From the NCBI GenBank assembly GCA_046160545.1, contig JBJXGS010000245.1, forward strand, positions 42,574-106,573: a DNA stretch of 64,000 nucleotides, given 5' to 3'. Positions 25,248-34,158 of this stretch are shown here, piece after piece. Each line of letters opens with the position of its first letter. The stretch's first letter is position 1. The notes beneath the pieces were generated by a model that saw nothing but the letters and a program-made list of their open reading frames with translations, searched no databases and had not been told where the DNA came from. The DNA is from JAEUOS01 sp046160545. Lineage in GTDB: Bacteria > Pseudomonadota > Gammaproteobacteria > Burkholderiales > JAEUOS01. A program made the position numbers and the translations under genes.

Positions 25248-26762
25248 GTGAGCCTACTCATGGACGCGCTCAAGAAAGCCGAGCGCGCCAAGACCGGTGA
25301 GAACGAGCGGGACGCGGGTACTGGCGCGTCTCCCGGCGCGGTCCGCGACCTGGCTGCCGAACTCGGGCTTGAGGCACGTGCCGCTGCGCCGCGCCCGAGT
25401 CCGGTGGCTACCGCCACATCCAGGGCCGAAACGCAGGATTTCGCCTCTTCATTGACCTTGGAGCCACTCTCGCCACCGGCGCAAACCGCGCAAGCCATAG
25501 CTATCGACCGACCGGCGAACCCGGCGCCCGGCGCGGCGACGGCCTCACCAGTGGCGAATCCGCGTCCCAGCGGCGCGCCGCGCGCCGACCGGCAGGGTCC
25601 GCCCAGTACGCCGGGCCCGGATCGCCTGGCCGCGCGCGCAGTGTTCGCCTCCAAGCAGCCGCGCGGTCGCACCATCAGCCCGTTCCACGCGACGCTCGCA
25701 GTCCTGCTCCTTGCATGCGTTGCCACGGCTGCCTATTTCTGGTGGCAGCTGCGCCCGGCGCCGGCGCCGCCGGCCAAGCCGCTCGCCGCCGGCCCCGTCG
25801 CCTCACCTCCGAGCGCGTCCGAGCCGGTACGGGCCGCGCCGCAGACGCCGCCAACGACCGTGCTGGCTCCTGCGATCCCGGCTTCTTCCGCGCCGGCAGA
25901 ACCGGCTGCGGTCGCGCCAATTGCGGCAGTGCCGGCGACGAGCGCGGGCGCCGCATCGACACCAGCAACCCATGCGCTGCAGGCAGCGCCTGCGACGCCG
26001 TTTCGCGCCGCCACGCCTGCTGCCACAGAGCCCGATGCAACCACAGCGCGCCCTGCAACGGCTGCCGCCAAGGCGCCTGTGCCGGTCGGCCCGCGATCAC
26101 CCGCCCCGAGCGCATTCGCGCAGGGCGGCACGCCGGTGGAAGCGCCGACGGGACTGCGCATTACACGCGATCAGGCCCAGGCCAGCGTCGACCCGGCGGT
26201 CAACGCCGGGTACGCGGCGCTGATCGAGGGCAACGATACAGCCGCACGCGATCACTACGGACGCGCCCTTGCCAATGACCGCACCAACCGCGACGCGCTC
26301 TACGGCATGGCGACACTGGCCGCGCGCGCGGGACGCCCCGAGGAGGCGCAGTCCTACTATCGGCGCGTTCTGGACCTGAACCCGCGCGATGCCTTTGCGC
26401 AGGCGCAGCTGAGCGTGCTTGCCGGCGGCGGCCAGGCCGTCGACGAAAGTCGTGTACGCGGCCTGGTCGCGCAGCAGACCGACGCGGCCGCAGGTGCGCC
26501 GCTTTCGTTCACACTCGGCAACCGCCTCGCGGCACAGGGCCGCTGGGCCGAAGCGCAGCAGGCCTATTTCAACGCCTATGCGGCCGAGCCGGATAATCCG
26601 GACTACTGCTACAACCTGGCCGTCGCGCTGGATCAACTACACCAGAGCCGTCCGGCGAAGACTTACTACGAGCGCGCTTTGGACCTGGCGCAGAAGCGGC
26701 GCGCCGGCTTCGACGTCGAACGTGTTCGCACCCGCCTGGCTGCAATCGCCGCGCAGCCATGA
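25248..26762 (+). CDS. Membrane-anchored TPR protein (MshN-like)
   Basis: A 504-residue protein starting at a GTG (MSLLMDALKKAERAK, the usual start motif of this family). A long low-complexity region is interrupted by one membrane span (about 146-165, FHATLAVLLLACVATAAYFWW). The C-terminal 200 residues form tetratricopeptide-type repeats (AALIEGNDTAARDHYGRAL, ATLAARAGRPEEAQSYYRRVL, YNLAVALDQLHQSRPAKTYYERAL). It sits between the secretin and the ATPase, as mshN does in MSHA clusters. Likely a periplasmic scaffold. Confidence 0.85.
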   Translation: MSLLMDALKKAERAKTGENERDAGTGASPGAVRDLAAELGLEARAAAPRPSPVATATSRAETQDFASSLTLEPLSPPAQTAQAIAIDRPANPAPGAATASPVANPRPSGAPRADRQGPPSTPGPDRLAARAVFASKQPRGRTISPFHATLAVLLLACVATAAYFWWQLRPAPAPPAKPLAAGPVASPPSASEPVRAAPQTPPTTVLAPAIPASSAPAEPAAVAPIAAVPATSAGAASTPATHALQAAPATPFRAATPAATEPDATTARPATAAAKAPVPVGPRSPAPSAFAQGGTPVEAPTGLRITRDQAQASVDPAVNAGYAALIEGNDTAARDHYGRALANDRTNRDALYGMATLAARAGRPEEAQSYYRRVLDLNPRDAFAQAQLSVLAGGGQAVDESRVRGLVAQQTDAAAGAPLSFTLGNRLAAQGRWAEAQQAYFNAYAAEPDNPDYCYNLAVALDQLHQSRPAKTYYERALDLAQKRRAGFDVERVRTRLAAIAAQP

Positions 26763-28498
26763 ACGCCCCCGAGCCGCGTCCTGCAGCGACCCAGAAGCCG
26801 CTCGGGCGCATCCTGGTCGAGCGCGGCATCCTCTCCGAGGACCAGCTGCGCATCGCCTTGAAGGAGCAGCAGCGCACCAACCAGCCGCTCGGCAAGGCCT
26901 TGAAAACCCTGGGCTTCGTCACCGAAGCCACGCTGCGTGACGCACTCTCTGAAAACCTGGGCGCGCGTGGCGTCGACCTAGCACACATCATCATCGATCC
27001 AGCGGCCATCAAGGCTGTCCCGCGCGATTTCGCCAAGCGGCACCTGATGTTCCCGCTGGAATTCAACCAGCGGGAGCGGCGCTTCACCGTCGCCATCGCC
27101 GACCCCAACAACGTGGTGGCGCTGGATCAACTGCGCGCGCAGCTCTTCTCGACCACGCGCGAGCCTGTCGAGATCGCCGTTCTACTGGCGGGCGAGTCCG
27201 ACATCGCGCGCGCGATCGACCAGTATTTCGGCTACGAGCTCTCGATCGACGGCATCCTGAACGAGATCGAGACCGGCGAAATCGACCAGCAGAGCCTCGC
27301 CACCACGACCGAGGAATACAGCCAGCCGGTGGTGCGCCTGGTCGATTCGCTCTTAGCCGACGCGGTGCAGAAGGGCGCCTCCGACATCCACTTCGAGCCG
27401 GAGCAGAACTTCCTGCGCATCCGCTATCGCATCGACGGCGTGCTGCGGCAAATCCGCGCCCTGCACAAGCAGTACTGGCCGGCCATGGTGGTGCGCATCA
27501 AGGTCATGAGCGGCATGAACATCGCCGAGACGCGCGCCCCGCAGGACGGCCGCATCTCCTTAAGCCTGACCGGTCGCATGGTCGACTTTCGCGTCGCTGC
27601 GCAACCGACCTCGCACGGCGAGAACATCGTGCTGCGCATCCTCGACCGCATGCGCGGCCTGGTGCCGATGGACGACCTGGGCCTGCAGGACGCGCAACTC
27701 GGGCTGCTGCGTCTCATGATCGCGCGCCCCGAGGGCATCATCCTGGTCACCGGCCCGACCGGCTCGGGCAAGACCACCACCCTCTACTCGATCCTGAACC
27801 ACATCAATTCAGAGGGCATCAACATCATGACCCTCGAGGACCCGGTCGAGTATCCGATGAACATGGTGCGCCAGACCTCGGTCAACGAGGCCGCCAAGCT
27901 CGACTTCGCCACCGGCATCCGCTCGCTGATGCGCCAGGACCCAGACGTGATCCTGGTCGGCGAGATCCGCGACGCCGACACCGCCGAGATGGCCTTTCGC
28001 GCCGCCATGACCGGTCACCAGGTCTACTCGACCCTGCACACCAACTCGGCCATCGGCGCGATCCCGCGTCTGCTCGACATCGGCATCCTGCCCGACATCA
28101 TGGCCGGCAATATCGTCGGCATCGTCGCGCAGCGCCTGGTGCGCAGGCTGTGCTCGCACTGCAAGGAACCCTACGCCGCCGGTGAGGTCGAATGCCGCAT
28201 CATGGGCCTGCCCGCAGATGCGGCGCCGGTCATCCATCGCGCGGTCGGCTGCGACCACTGCGAAATGCGCGGCTATCGCGGTCGCATCGCCATCATGGAA
28301 ATCTTGAAGCTCGACTTCGATCTTGATGAACTCGTCGCGCGCCGCGCGACGACCCGCGAGCTGACCCAGCTGGCGCTGGCCAAGGGCTTCATCCCGCTGG
28401 CCGAAGACGCGGTACGCCGCGTTTTGGACGGTACCACGACCATCGAAGAAGTCGCGCGCGTGGTCGATTTCACCAGTCGGGTCATGAGCCCGGCCTGA
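26759..28498 (+). CDS. mshE: Type II/IV pilus extension ATPase (MshE-like, GspE/PulE family)
   Basis: A 579-residue hexameric ATPase that powers pilus assembly. The N-terminus carries two tandem MshEN-type motifs (LGRILVERGILSEDQL at 15-30 and LGKALKTLGFVTEATL at 44-59), the fold that binds c-di-GMP in MshE. Walker A is GPTGSGKT (332-339), Walker B is around DPDVILVGEIRD, and zinc-binding Cys465, Cys468, Cys498 and Cys501 are present. It overlaps the TPR gene by 4 bases. No PilT-type retraction ATPase is in the window. Confidence 0.96.
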   Translation: MNAPEPRPAATQKPLGRILVERGILSEDQLRIALKEQQRTNQPLGKALKTLGFVTEATLRDALSENLGARGVDLAHIIIDPAAIKAVPRDFAKRHLMFPLEFNQRERRFTVAIADPNNVVALDQLRAQLFSTTREPVEIAVLLAGESDIARAIDQYFGYELSIDGILNEIETGEIDQQSLATTTEEYSQPVVRLVDSLLADAVQKGASDIHFEPEQNFLRIRYRIDGVLRQIRALHKQYWPAMVVRIKVMSGMNIAETRAPQDGRISLSLTGRMVDFRVAAQPTSHGENIVLRILDRMRGLVPMDDLGLQDAQLGLLRLMIARPEGIILVTGPTGSGKTTTLYSILNHINSEGINIMTLEDPVEYPMNMVRQTSVNEAAKLDFATGIRSLMRQDPDVILVGEIRDADTAEMAFRAAMTGHQVYSTLHTNSAIGAIPRLLDIGILPDIMAGNIVGIVAQRLVRRLCSHCKEPYAAGEVECRIMGLPADAAPVIHRAVGCDHCEMRGYRGRIAIMEILKLDFDLDELVARRATTRELTQLALAKGFIPLAEDAVRRVLDGTTTIEEVARVVDFTSRVMSPA

Positions 28499-28514
28499 CC
28501 GCGAGGGCGCGCGC

Positions 28515-29723
28515 ATGGGTGTGTACGCCTACCGCTCGGTCGATACGCTGGGCAAGCGGGTCACCGGCCGCATCGAAGCGGTCAACCTGCCCGACCTCGA
28601 GCTGCGACTCAAACGCATCGGCCTGGACCTGATCAACGCGGTCCCGGCTGCCGAGGAGCGGCGCTCACTGTTCGGCGGCGGACGCATCTCGCGTCGCGAC
28701 CTGATCACCTTCTGTTTCCACCTGGAGCAGATGACCTCCACCGGCCTGCCACTGCTCGAGGGCCTGTCCGAGCTGCGCGACAGCGTGGAATCGCAGCGCT
28801 TTCGCGAGGTCATCGGCACCATGATCGAGGCGATCCAGGGCGGCAAGGTGCTGTCGCAGGCGCTCGAGGACCATCCGCGCGTCTTCGACGAAATCTTCGT
28901 AAGCCTGGTACGCGCCGGTGAGCAGACCGGGCAGCTGGGCGAGGTGCTCAAGCGCATCTCGGAGATGCTCAAGTGGCAGGACGAACTGGCTGCGCACACC
29001 AAGAAGATCATCCTCTACCCCGCCTTTGTCGGCGTCGTGGTGCTGGCCGCCGTGGGATTCCTGATGGTGGTGCTGGTCCCGCAACTCGGGGCTTTCCTCA
29101 AGAACATGGGCCAGACCCTGCCGCTGCAGACCCGCGCGCTGGTCGCGGTGTCGAATTTCCTGCGCGAATACTGGTACCTGATCCTCCTGCTGCCGCTCCT
29201 GGCGGTTGCGGGGGCTGCCGTTGCGGTGCGCACCTCGACGCACTTCGCCTTCGCGGTGGACCGCTACAAGCTGGCCATTCCCATGATCGGCCCGATCCTG
29301 CACAAAATCATTCTGTCGCGCTTCGCCAGTACCTTCGCGATGATGTACGCGGCCGGAATCACGGTCTTGGACGCGATCCGCATTTCCGAGGACATCGCCG
29401 CCAACCTTGCCGTCTCGGATGCGTTGAAGCGCGCTGGCGCGCAGATCAGCGAAGGCCAGAACATCACGGCTGCGTTCCAGTCGGTGGGGCTGTTCCCGCC
29501 TCTGGTGCTGCGCATGCTCAAGATCGGCGAGGCTACCGGAGCGCTCGACGCTTCGCTGCTCAATGTCAGCTATTTCTACAACCGCGAGGTGCGCGAGTCG
29601 ATCGAGCGCGTGCAGGCGTTGATCGAGCCGACCCTGACCGTGATTCTCGGGGCCATCATCGGCTGGGTGCTGCTTGCGGTGCTGGGCCCCATCTACGACG
29701 CCATCGGCAAACTCAAGCTGTGA
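28515..29723 (+). CDS. mshG: Inner-membrane platform protein (MshG/GspF/PilC family)
   Basis: A 402-residue polytopic assembly platform. It starts GVYAYRSVDTLGKRVTGRIEA and has two GspF domains (about 65-185 and 270-395) with the motif QMTSTGLPLLEGLSEL and its second copy FASTFAMMYAAGITVLDAI, plus three membrane spans. Its stop overlaps the ATG of the next gene. Confidence 0.95.
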   Translation: MGVYAYRSVDTLGKRVTGRIEAVNLPDLELRLKRIGLDLINAVPAAEERRSLFGGGRISRRDLITFCFHLEQMTSTGLPLLEGLSELRDSVESQRFREVIGTMIEAIQGGKVLSQALEDHPRVFDEIFVSLVRAGEQTGQLGEVLKRISEMLKWQDELAAHTKKIILYPAFVGVVVLAAVGFLMVVLVPQLGAFLKNMGQTLPLQTRALVAVSNFLREYWYLILLLPLLAVAGAAVAVRTSTHFAFAVDRYKLAIPMIGPILHKIILSRFASTFAMMYAAGITVLDAIRISEDIAANLAVSDALKRAGAQISEGQNITAAFQSVGLFPPLVLRMLKIGEATGALDASLLNVSYFYNREVRESIERVQALIEPTLTVILGAIIGWVLLAVLGPIYDAIGKLKL

Positions 29724-31309
29724 TGCGCCTGTTCTCGCCCTCCACCCACGTCCTGACCATTGGTACGGCCGGCGCCGAATGCCATCGAGCCGGCGCCCGC
29801 GGCACGCAGCGCGAGGCCGGCTTCGGACCCGGGGAGACCGATGCCTTGCAGAAGTACGCGGCAGCGCACAGGCGTTCGGTATTTGTGGTCTTGACCGACC
29901 TCATCGAGGAGGATTTCCGCCAGGACACCATTCCTTATCTGCGCGGGTCGGCACGCAGCGAGGTCCTCGAGCGCAAAGCCGCGCAGATCTATCGCGACAC
30001 GCCGTTTCACACCGTGCAGTCGATCGGGCGCGTCAAGGACGGACGGCGCGACGAACGCGTGCTCCTGATGGCGCTGACAAACGCGCCGCTGCTCAATGAC
30101 TGGCTGGCGCCCCTGGTCGCCGGCGGCGCGCGGATCGCGCGCCTGGTCACGCCGCCCGCGCTCTCGCCGCAGTTGGTCCAGGCCCTGGCGGGCACCACCC
30201 GCGGCGAAGGTCGGCGCGCGATGCTCGTGACCCTGAATCGCGCCGGTCTGCGCCAGACGCTGGTCGAAGATGGCAAGACACGCTTTTCCCGGCTCGCGGC
30301 AATCCCGCGCGGCGAGCCCAGGGAGACCGCCACCGCCTGCCTGGCTGAAGTCACACGCACCCAGCAATACCTGGGGGGACTGCGCCTGCTCCCGCGAGAC
30401 GAGCGCCTGCCGCTCGTTCTGGTCACGCCACCGGGAGAAGCCGAGTTATGGCAGTCCAGCTCGGCGCTGCCGGCGTCGATTGATGCCTCTTTCATGGATT
30501 TGGTCGAGGCCTGTCGGCGTGCCGGTGCCGCCAGCGCTGCCTCTGATGGATTCGCCGATGGCCTGTGGATGGCGCTGGCAGCGCGCGCGCGCGGCGGCAT
30601 CGATTTTGCGCCTGCCTGGCTCAAAGAAGCCTACCGACTCTGGCAGGCCAGGAGCGCGCTCTGGGCGGCAGGTGCGGGAACCCTGGTGGCCAGCTGCCTT
30701 TTGGCGACCGCGCAGTATTTCGGCGCGCTCAGCCAGCGCGAAGACGCGATGCATTTCCTCGAGCAGGCGACCCGCGACGAGCGCGACTTCAAGTCCGTCA
30801 AGGCCACCCTGCCCCCACTGCCGGCCTCCGCCGAGCAGATCAAGGCCGGCGTCCTGGCGCTGGAAAAACTGGGCGGTACCACCCTGGCACCGGCGACCCT
30901 CCTTGGCGACATCGCGCGGTCGCTCAACGCGGCGCCGGAGTTCAGCCTGGAACGCTCCGACTGGATCCGCGGCACCAGTGCCGACGACACGCCGGAGCTG
31001 GTGCTCACGCGCGGCGGCGCGCCCGCGCCCGGCGGCGAAGCCGGGCGCTACGAGATTGCGGTCCTGACCGGGACGGTGACCGCCCGCGCGGACACCGCCG
31101 GTGCGCGCGGCGTGCTCGCTTCCGCAGAGCGCACCGTGGCAGCCCTGCGCGGTGTTCCCGGATCACAGGTGCAGGTTGTGCGCGCACCGTTCGACCTGTC
31201 ATCGTCAGGCAATGTGACCAGCGGCGAGGGCATCGCGGCAGGCGGGACACAGCCGGAGGCCGCTTCAGCCAGCTTCACGGTGCGCGTGGTGCGCAAGGTG
31301 GCGCCGTGA
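29723..31309 (+). CDS. Pilus assembly protein, PilM/PilN-like fusion (MshI-like position)
   Basis: A 528-residue protein starting at the ATG that overlaps the platform stop codon. A cytoplasmic part of about 310 residues shows weak similarity to the actin-like PilM/MshI fold (for example MLVTLNRAGLRQTLVEDGKTRFSRL). A single span follows (about 311-333, LWAAGAGTLVASCLLATAQYF), then a periplasmic PilN-like part. Assignment rests mainly on topology and position between the platform gene and the PilO-like gene. Confidence 0.7.
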   Translation: MRLFSPSTHVLTIGTAGAECHRAGARGTQREAGFGPGETDALQKYAAAHRRSVFVVLTDLIEEDFRQDTIPYLRGSARSEVLERKAAQIYRDTPFHTVQSIGRVKDGRRDERVLLMALTNAPLLNDWLAPLVAGGARIARLVTPPALSPQLVQALAGTTRGEGRRAMLVTLNRAGLRQTLVEDGKTRFSRLAAIPRGEPRETATACLAEVTRTQQYLGGLRLLPRDERLPLVLVTPPGEAELWQSSSALPASIDASFMDLVEACRRAGAASAASDGFADGLWMALAARARGGIDFAPAWLKEAYRLWQARSALWAAGAGTLVASCLLATAQYFGALSQREDAMHFLEQATRDERDFKSVKATLPPLPASAEQIKAGVLALEKLGGTTLAPATLLGDIARSLNAAPEFSLERSDWIRGTSADDTPELVLTRGGAPAPGGEAGRYEIAVLTGTVTARADTAGARGVLASAERTVAALRGVPGSQVQVVRAPFDLSSSGNVTSGEGIAAGGTQPEAASASFTVRVVRKVAP

Positions 31310-31986
31310 GGGATTTCCTCATGCAATTGCGCTGGAGCATCGCCGGGGCAGTCTTGCTGGCGATCGTCGGCGTGGCGACCGCGTACTACTTCCACCTGGA
31401 CCAGCGTCGAGCGGCAGCTGAACTGGCGCTAGCGCGGGCCGCCAGCCTGGGTGCATCCGCGAACCTGGCCGCTGCGCACGCAGAACGCCAGGAGATTATC
31501 GAATTCCTGCCGCGTTATCGCGTGCTTGAACGCCTGGGTGCGTTCGGCGACGAGCGCCGCCTGGACTGGATCGAGCGCATGGACGCGATTCGGGACGAGC
31601 TCAAGTCGTCCCGCTTGACTTACACGATCGCGCCGCGCGGGCCGCTGCCGGAGCGGCCTGAACCTGCGGCGGGACTGGCCTACGAGGGCAGCCGGGTGAA
31701 GATCGAATTCGATCTGCTGCACGAAGGCGACCTGTTCTACTTGTTGCGGCGTCTGTCGCAGCCGGTCATGGGCTTTGCCGAAATCCAGTCATGCGCGCTG
31801 CGTCGCGTGCCGCGCGCGAACGCGTCGGCCAGCCGCGACGAGGGGCGAGACGGCGAACCAAACCTGACCGGCGACTGCCAGCTCGACTGGGTTTCGCTGA
31901 TTGCTGCACGTCCTGCCGAAGCCGCGACCGAACCGGCCGCAACCACCCCTGCCTCTGCAACACGGCCCCCTGGAGCCGGATCGTGA
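31306..31986 (+). CDS. PilO/MshJ-like inner-membrane pilus assembly protein
   Basis: A 226-residue bitopic protein with a short cytoplasmic end, a membrane span (SIAGAVLLAIVGVATAYYFHL), a coiled-coil-like segment and a periplasmic domain, the PilO/GspM layout. It starts at a GTG at 31306 overlapping the previous stop (GTGA), or at an ATG at 31321. The tail is Ala/Thr/Pro-rich. Similarity at sequence level is weak, so the name follows topology and order. Confidence 0.65.
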   Translation: MRDFLMQLRWSIAGAVLLAIVGVATAYYFHLDQRRAAAELALARAASLGASANLAAAHAERQEIIEFLPRYRVLERLGAFGDERRLDWIERMDAIRDELKSSRLTYTIAPRGPLPERPEPAAGLAYEGSRVKIEFDLLHEGDLFYLLRRLSQPVMGFAEIQSCALRRVPRANASASRDEGRDGEPNLTGDCQLDWVSLIAARPAEAATEPAATTPASATRPPGAGS

Positions 31987-32633
31987 GATACGCCACCGTG
32001 CTGCTGATGGTCCTGGGGTGCGCGCCTGCGCTCGCCCAGACCGAGCCGCCAGCGCTGGAACCGCGCGCAGGGCGGCTCTTCTTCACCCCGGAGGAGCGCG
32101 CCCGCCTGGACACCCTGCGCGGCAAGACTTCGGTCACGGAAGTCGTCGAAGCGCCGAATACGCTGACGGTCAACGGCTTCATCGCGCGCAGCGGACACAG
32201 GCCGCGCCCCTTCATCGACGGCCGCGCGGTGCCTGCCGAGGGACTCTCCGGGCTCACCATCGCCACATTTCCCGGCGGCGCCATGCGCATTACCCAACCG
32301 GGCGGCCAAAGCATCAATGTCAAACCGGGGCAACGCGTGGACCTCAACGCAGGAACCGTGACCGAAGGCTACGACCTGCCCGGTCCCCGCTCGGACAAGG
32401 CGGCAACCGGCCTGCCGGCGCAGTTTCTGGCTGCCAACATTCCGAAGGTTGAAGCGGCACCCAAAGTGAAGGCATCGCGCAAGGCAAATCGCGGCCAGGG
32501 CCGGCGCGCAAAAGCGGCCGCTAGCGGGCCGACAGCGCCTCCCCCCGCACAGGTCGCACCGCCTGCACCACCGCCGATGGGCGCCGCCGCCCCGGGAATT
32601 CCTCTGCCACTTCCGACGCCTACGCCGCGCTAA
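31983..32633 (+). CDS. PilP/MshK-like periplasmic protein
   Basis: A 216-residue secreted protein starting at a GTG that overlaps the previous stop codon. It has a signal peptide (to about residue 17, ALA), a central domain with LTVNGFIARSGHRPRPFIDGRAV, as in PilP-type proteins that link the inner-membrane complex to the secretin, and a Pro/Ala-rich basic tail. Name by position and pattern. Confidence 0.65.
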   Translation: MRYATVLLMVLGCAPALAQTEPPALEPRAGRLFFTPEERARLDTLRGKTSVTEVVEAPNTLTVNGFIARSGHRPRPFIDGRAVPAEGLSGLTIATFPGGAMRITQPGGQSINVKPGQRVDLNAGTVTEGYDLPGPRSDKAATGLPAQFLAANIPKVEAAPKVKASRKANRGQGRRAKAAASGPTAPPPAQVAPPAPPPMGAAAPGIPLPLPTPTPR

Positions 32634-32642
32634 GCGCCGCTT

Positions 32643-32658
32643 TGGCCCGGAAATTGCG
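32643..32658 (+). promoter_or_regulatory. Candidate sigma-54 promoter ahead of the pseudopilin pair
   Basis: TGGCCCGGAAATTGCG: the -24 box matches 5 of 6 and the -12 box TTGC is perfect, with 10 bases between GG and GC. Transcription would begin near 32669, only 2 bases before the annotated ATG, making a leaderless message. That is a reason for caution. Confidence 0.35.
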
Positions 32659-32670
32659 CAGTATCGCCGC

Positions 32671-34158
32671 ATGCAGTTGGTCCGACTCCATAACCGGCGC
32701 AGTTCGCGCCCGCCGCTGCGTCGCGCCCGTGGCGCGACCCTGCTCCTTTTCGCGCTGCTCATCGTCATCGCCGGCGCCTGGATGGGTCTGCGGGTACTGT
32801 CGGGTAGTCCGAGGACCGGCGATGCTGCATCGCAGGCGCTGGCCGACGCGCGCGATGCGATCATCGGCGCGTCGATGCAGGGTACCGGTGCCGCCGTGGT
32901 TTTCGGCACGGTTTCAAGCCCGGGCAGGTTGCCCGCCCCGGACATCAGCCAGTGGGAGGGTGACTATGACGGTACCGTCGATCCCGCCTGCCTGACCAGC
33001 ACCGGGGGGACCAGTCCCCTGGGCGGATCCACCAACAACGCAGCCAACCTGCGCTGCCTGGGTAGGCTGCCATGGCAGGACCTGGGGCTGGGCCGGTACG
33101 CGGGCGAACCGGTCAACGACCCGCGCGGCGTGATTCCCTGGTACGCGGTATCGGCAAATCTCGTGACGCGCTGCCGGGCGCTCAATCCCGGCGTGCTCGC
33201 CTCGATCTACAGCGCGTTCGGCGGCACCAACTGCGGAAGCGTTGCGCAGCCGTATCCGTGGCTCACGGTGCGCGATGAAAAAGGCAATGTCGTGACCAGT
33301 CGCGCGGCAGCGATCTTCATCGTCCCTGGTCCGGCCCTGCCCGGCCAGACCCGCCCGACCGCCCCGCTGCAAACCGCTGCCGCCTACCTGGACACTGTGA
33401 CGGTCGCGGCAAGTTGCGTCGCGCCCTGCGTGCCAGGCACCTACAACAACGCGGCGCTAAACCTGCCAAACGCAACCGGACTTTCGTTCATTCGCTGTGC
33501 GATTGGCAAGGTCGAATCGAACAATCCGAATTTTGCGCAACCCTACAATTGCAATGACCGCATCGAGTTCATCACCATCGACCAACTGATGGAAATCGCC
33601 GAACGCCGGGTCGCCGAGTATGCGGCGGGGAAGCTGCGCGCCTATTTCGCGGCAAACGCGTTCTTTCCTTTCGCCGCGCCGCACGATCCGGCCGCCGCCA
33701 GCGGTCGTGGCGAATGCCAGAGCGGGCTTATGCGCGGCCTGATCCCGGCCCTGGCCGAGACCAACCCTGGCGATGCGCAGCGCTGCACCCACGCGGCATT
33801 CGATACGCTGCTTGATTCCTGGTTCAAGGACAACGTCGCAGTCAATGACAACGCATGGGGCGACTGGATCTATTACGCCGTCTCGCCCGGCTGCACCCAG
33901 CCTGGCCCGGCCTGTGGCGCCGGTGTCCTTGCCGTCGGCACGCAGACCGGGCTGCGCGCGCTGGTGATCGGCAGTGGAGCGCCGATCGCCGCGGCCCCAT
34001 TCGCGCCTTCCAGGGGCGCGGCACAGGTGCGACCTTCGGCAAACCTGGCCGACTATCTGGACAGCGTAGTCAACGCCGACGGCAACAACGCCTTTGAAGC
34101 CAGCTCGCTGCCCACCCGCTCCGACTACAACGACAAGGTACTGGCGGTGTCGCCATGA
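32671..34158 (+). CDS. Large minor pseudopilin with LPxPD-type domain (lacks Glu5)
   Basis: A 495-residue protein. The N-terminus has a basic leader and a prepilin-like G21/ATLLLFALLIVIAGAW segment. The usual Glu at position 5 after cleavage is absent (Leu instead), as in tip-type pilins such as GspK or PilX. The large soluble domain contains GRLPAPD, RCLGRLPWQDLGLG and a second NDNAWGDWIYYAVS block, and many Cys residues. The next gene has a shorter relative of the same domain. No ribosome site is evident at the ATG. Confidence 0.75.
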   Translation: MQLVRLHNRRSSRPPLRRARGATLLLFALLIVIAGAWMGLRVLSGSPRTGDAASQALADARDAIIGASMQGTGAAVVFGTVSSPGRLPAPDISQWEGDYDGTVDPACLTSTGGTSPLGGSTNNAANLRCLGRLPWQDLGLGRYAGEPVNDPRGVIPWYAVSANLVTRCRALNPGVLASIYSAFGGTNCGSVAQPYPWLTVRDEKGNVVTSRAAAIFIVPGPALPGQTRPTAPLQTAAAYLDTVTVAASCVAPCVPGTYNNAALNLPNATGLSFIRCAIGKVESNNPNFAQPYNCNDRIEFITIDQLMEIAERRVAEYAAGKLRAYFAANAFFPFAAPHDPAAASGRGECQSGLMRGLIPALAETNPGDAQRCTHAAFDTLLDSWFKDNVAVNDNAWGDWIYYAVSPGCTQPGPACGAGVLAVGTQTGLRALVIGSGAPIAAAPFAPSRGAAQVRPSANLADYLDSVVNADGNNAFEASSLPTRSDYNDKVLAVSP

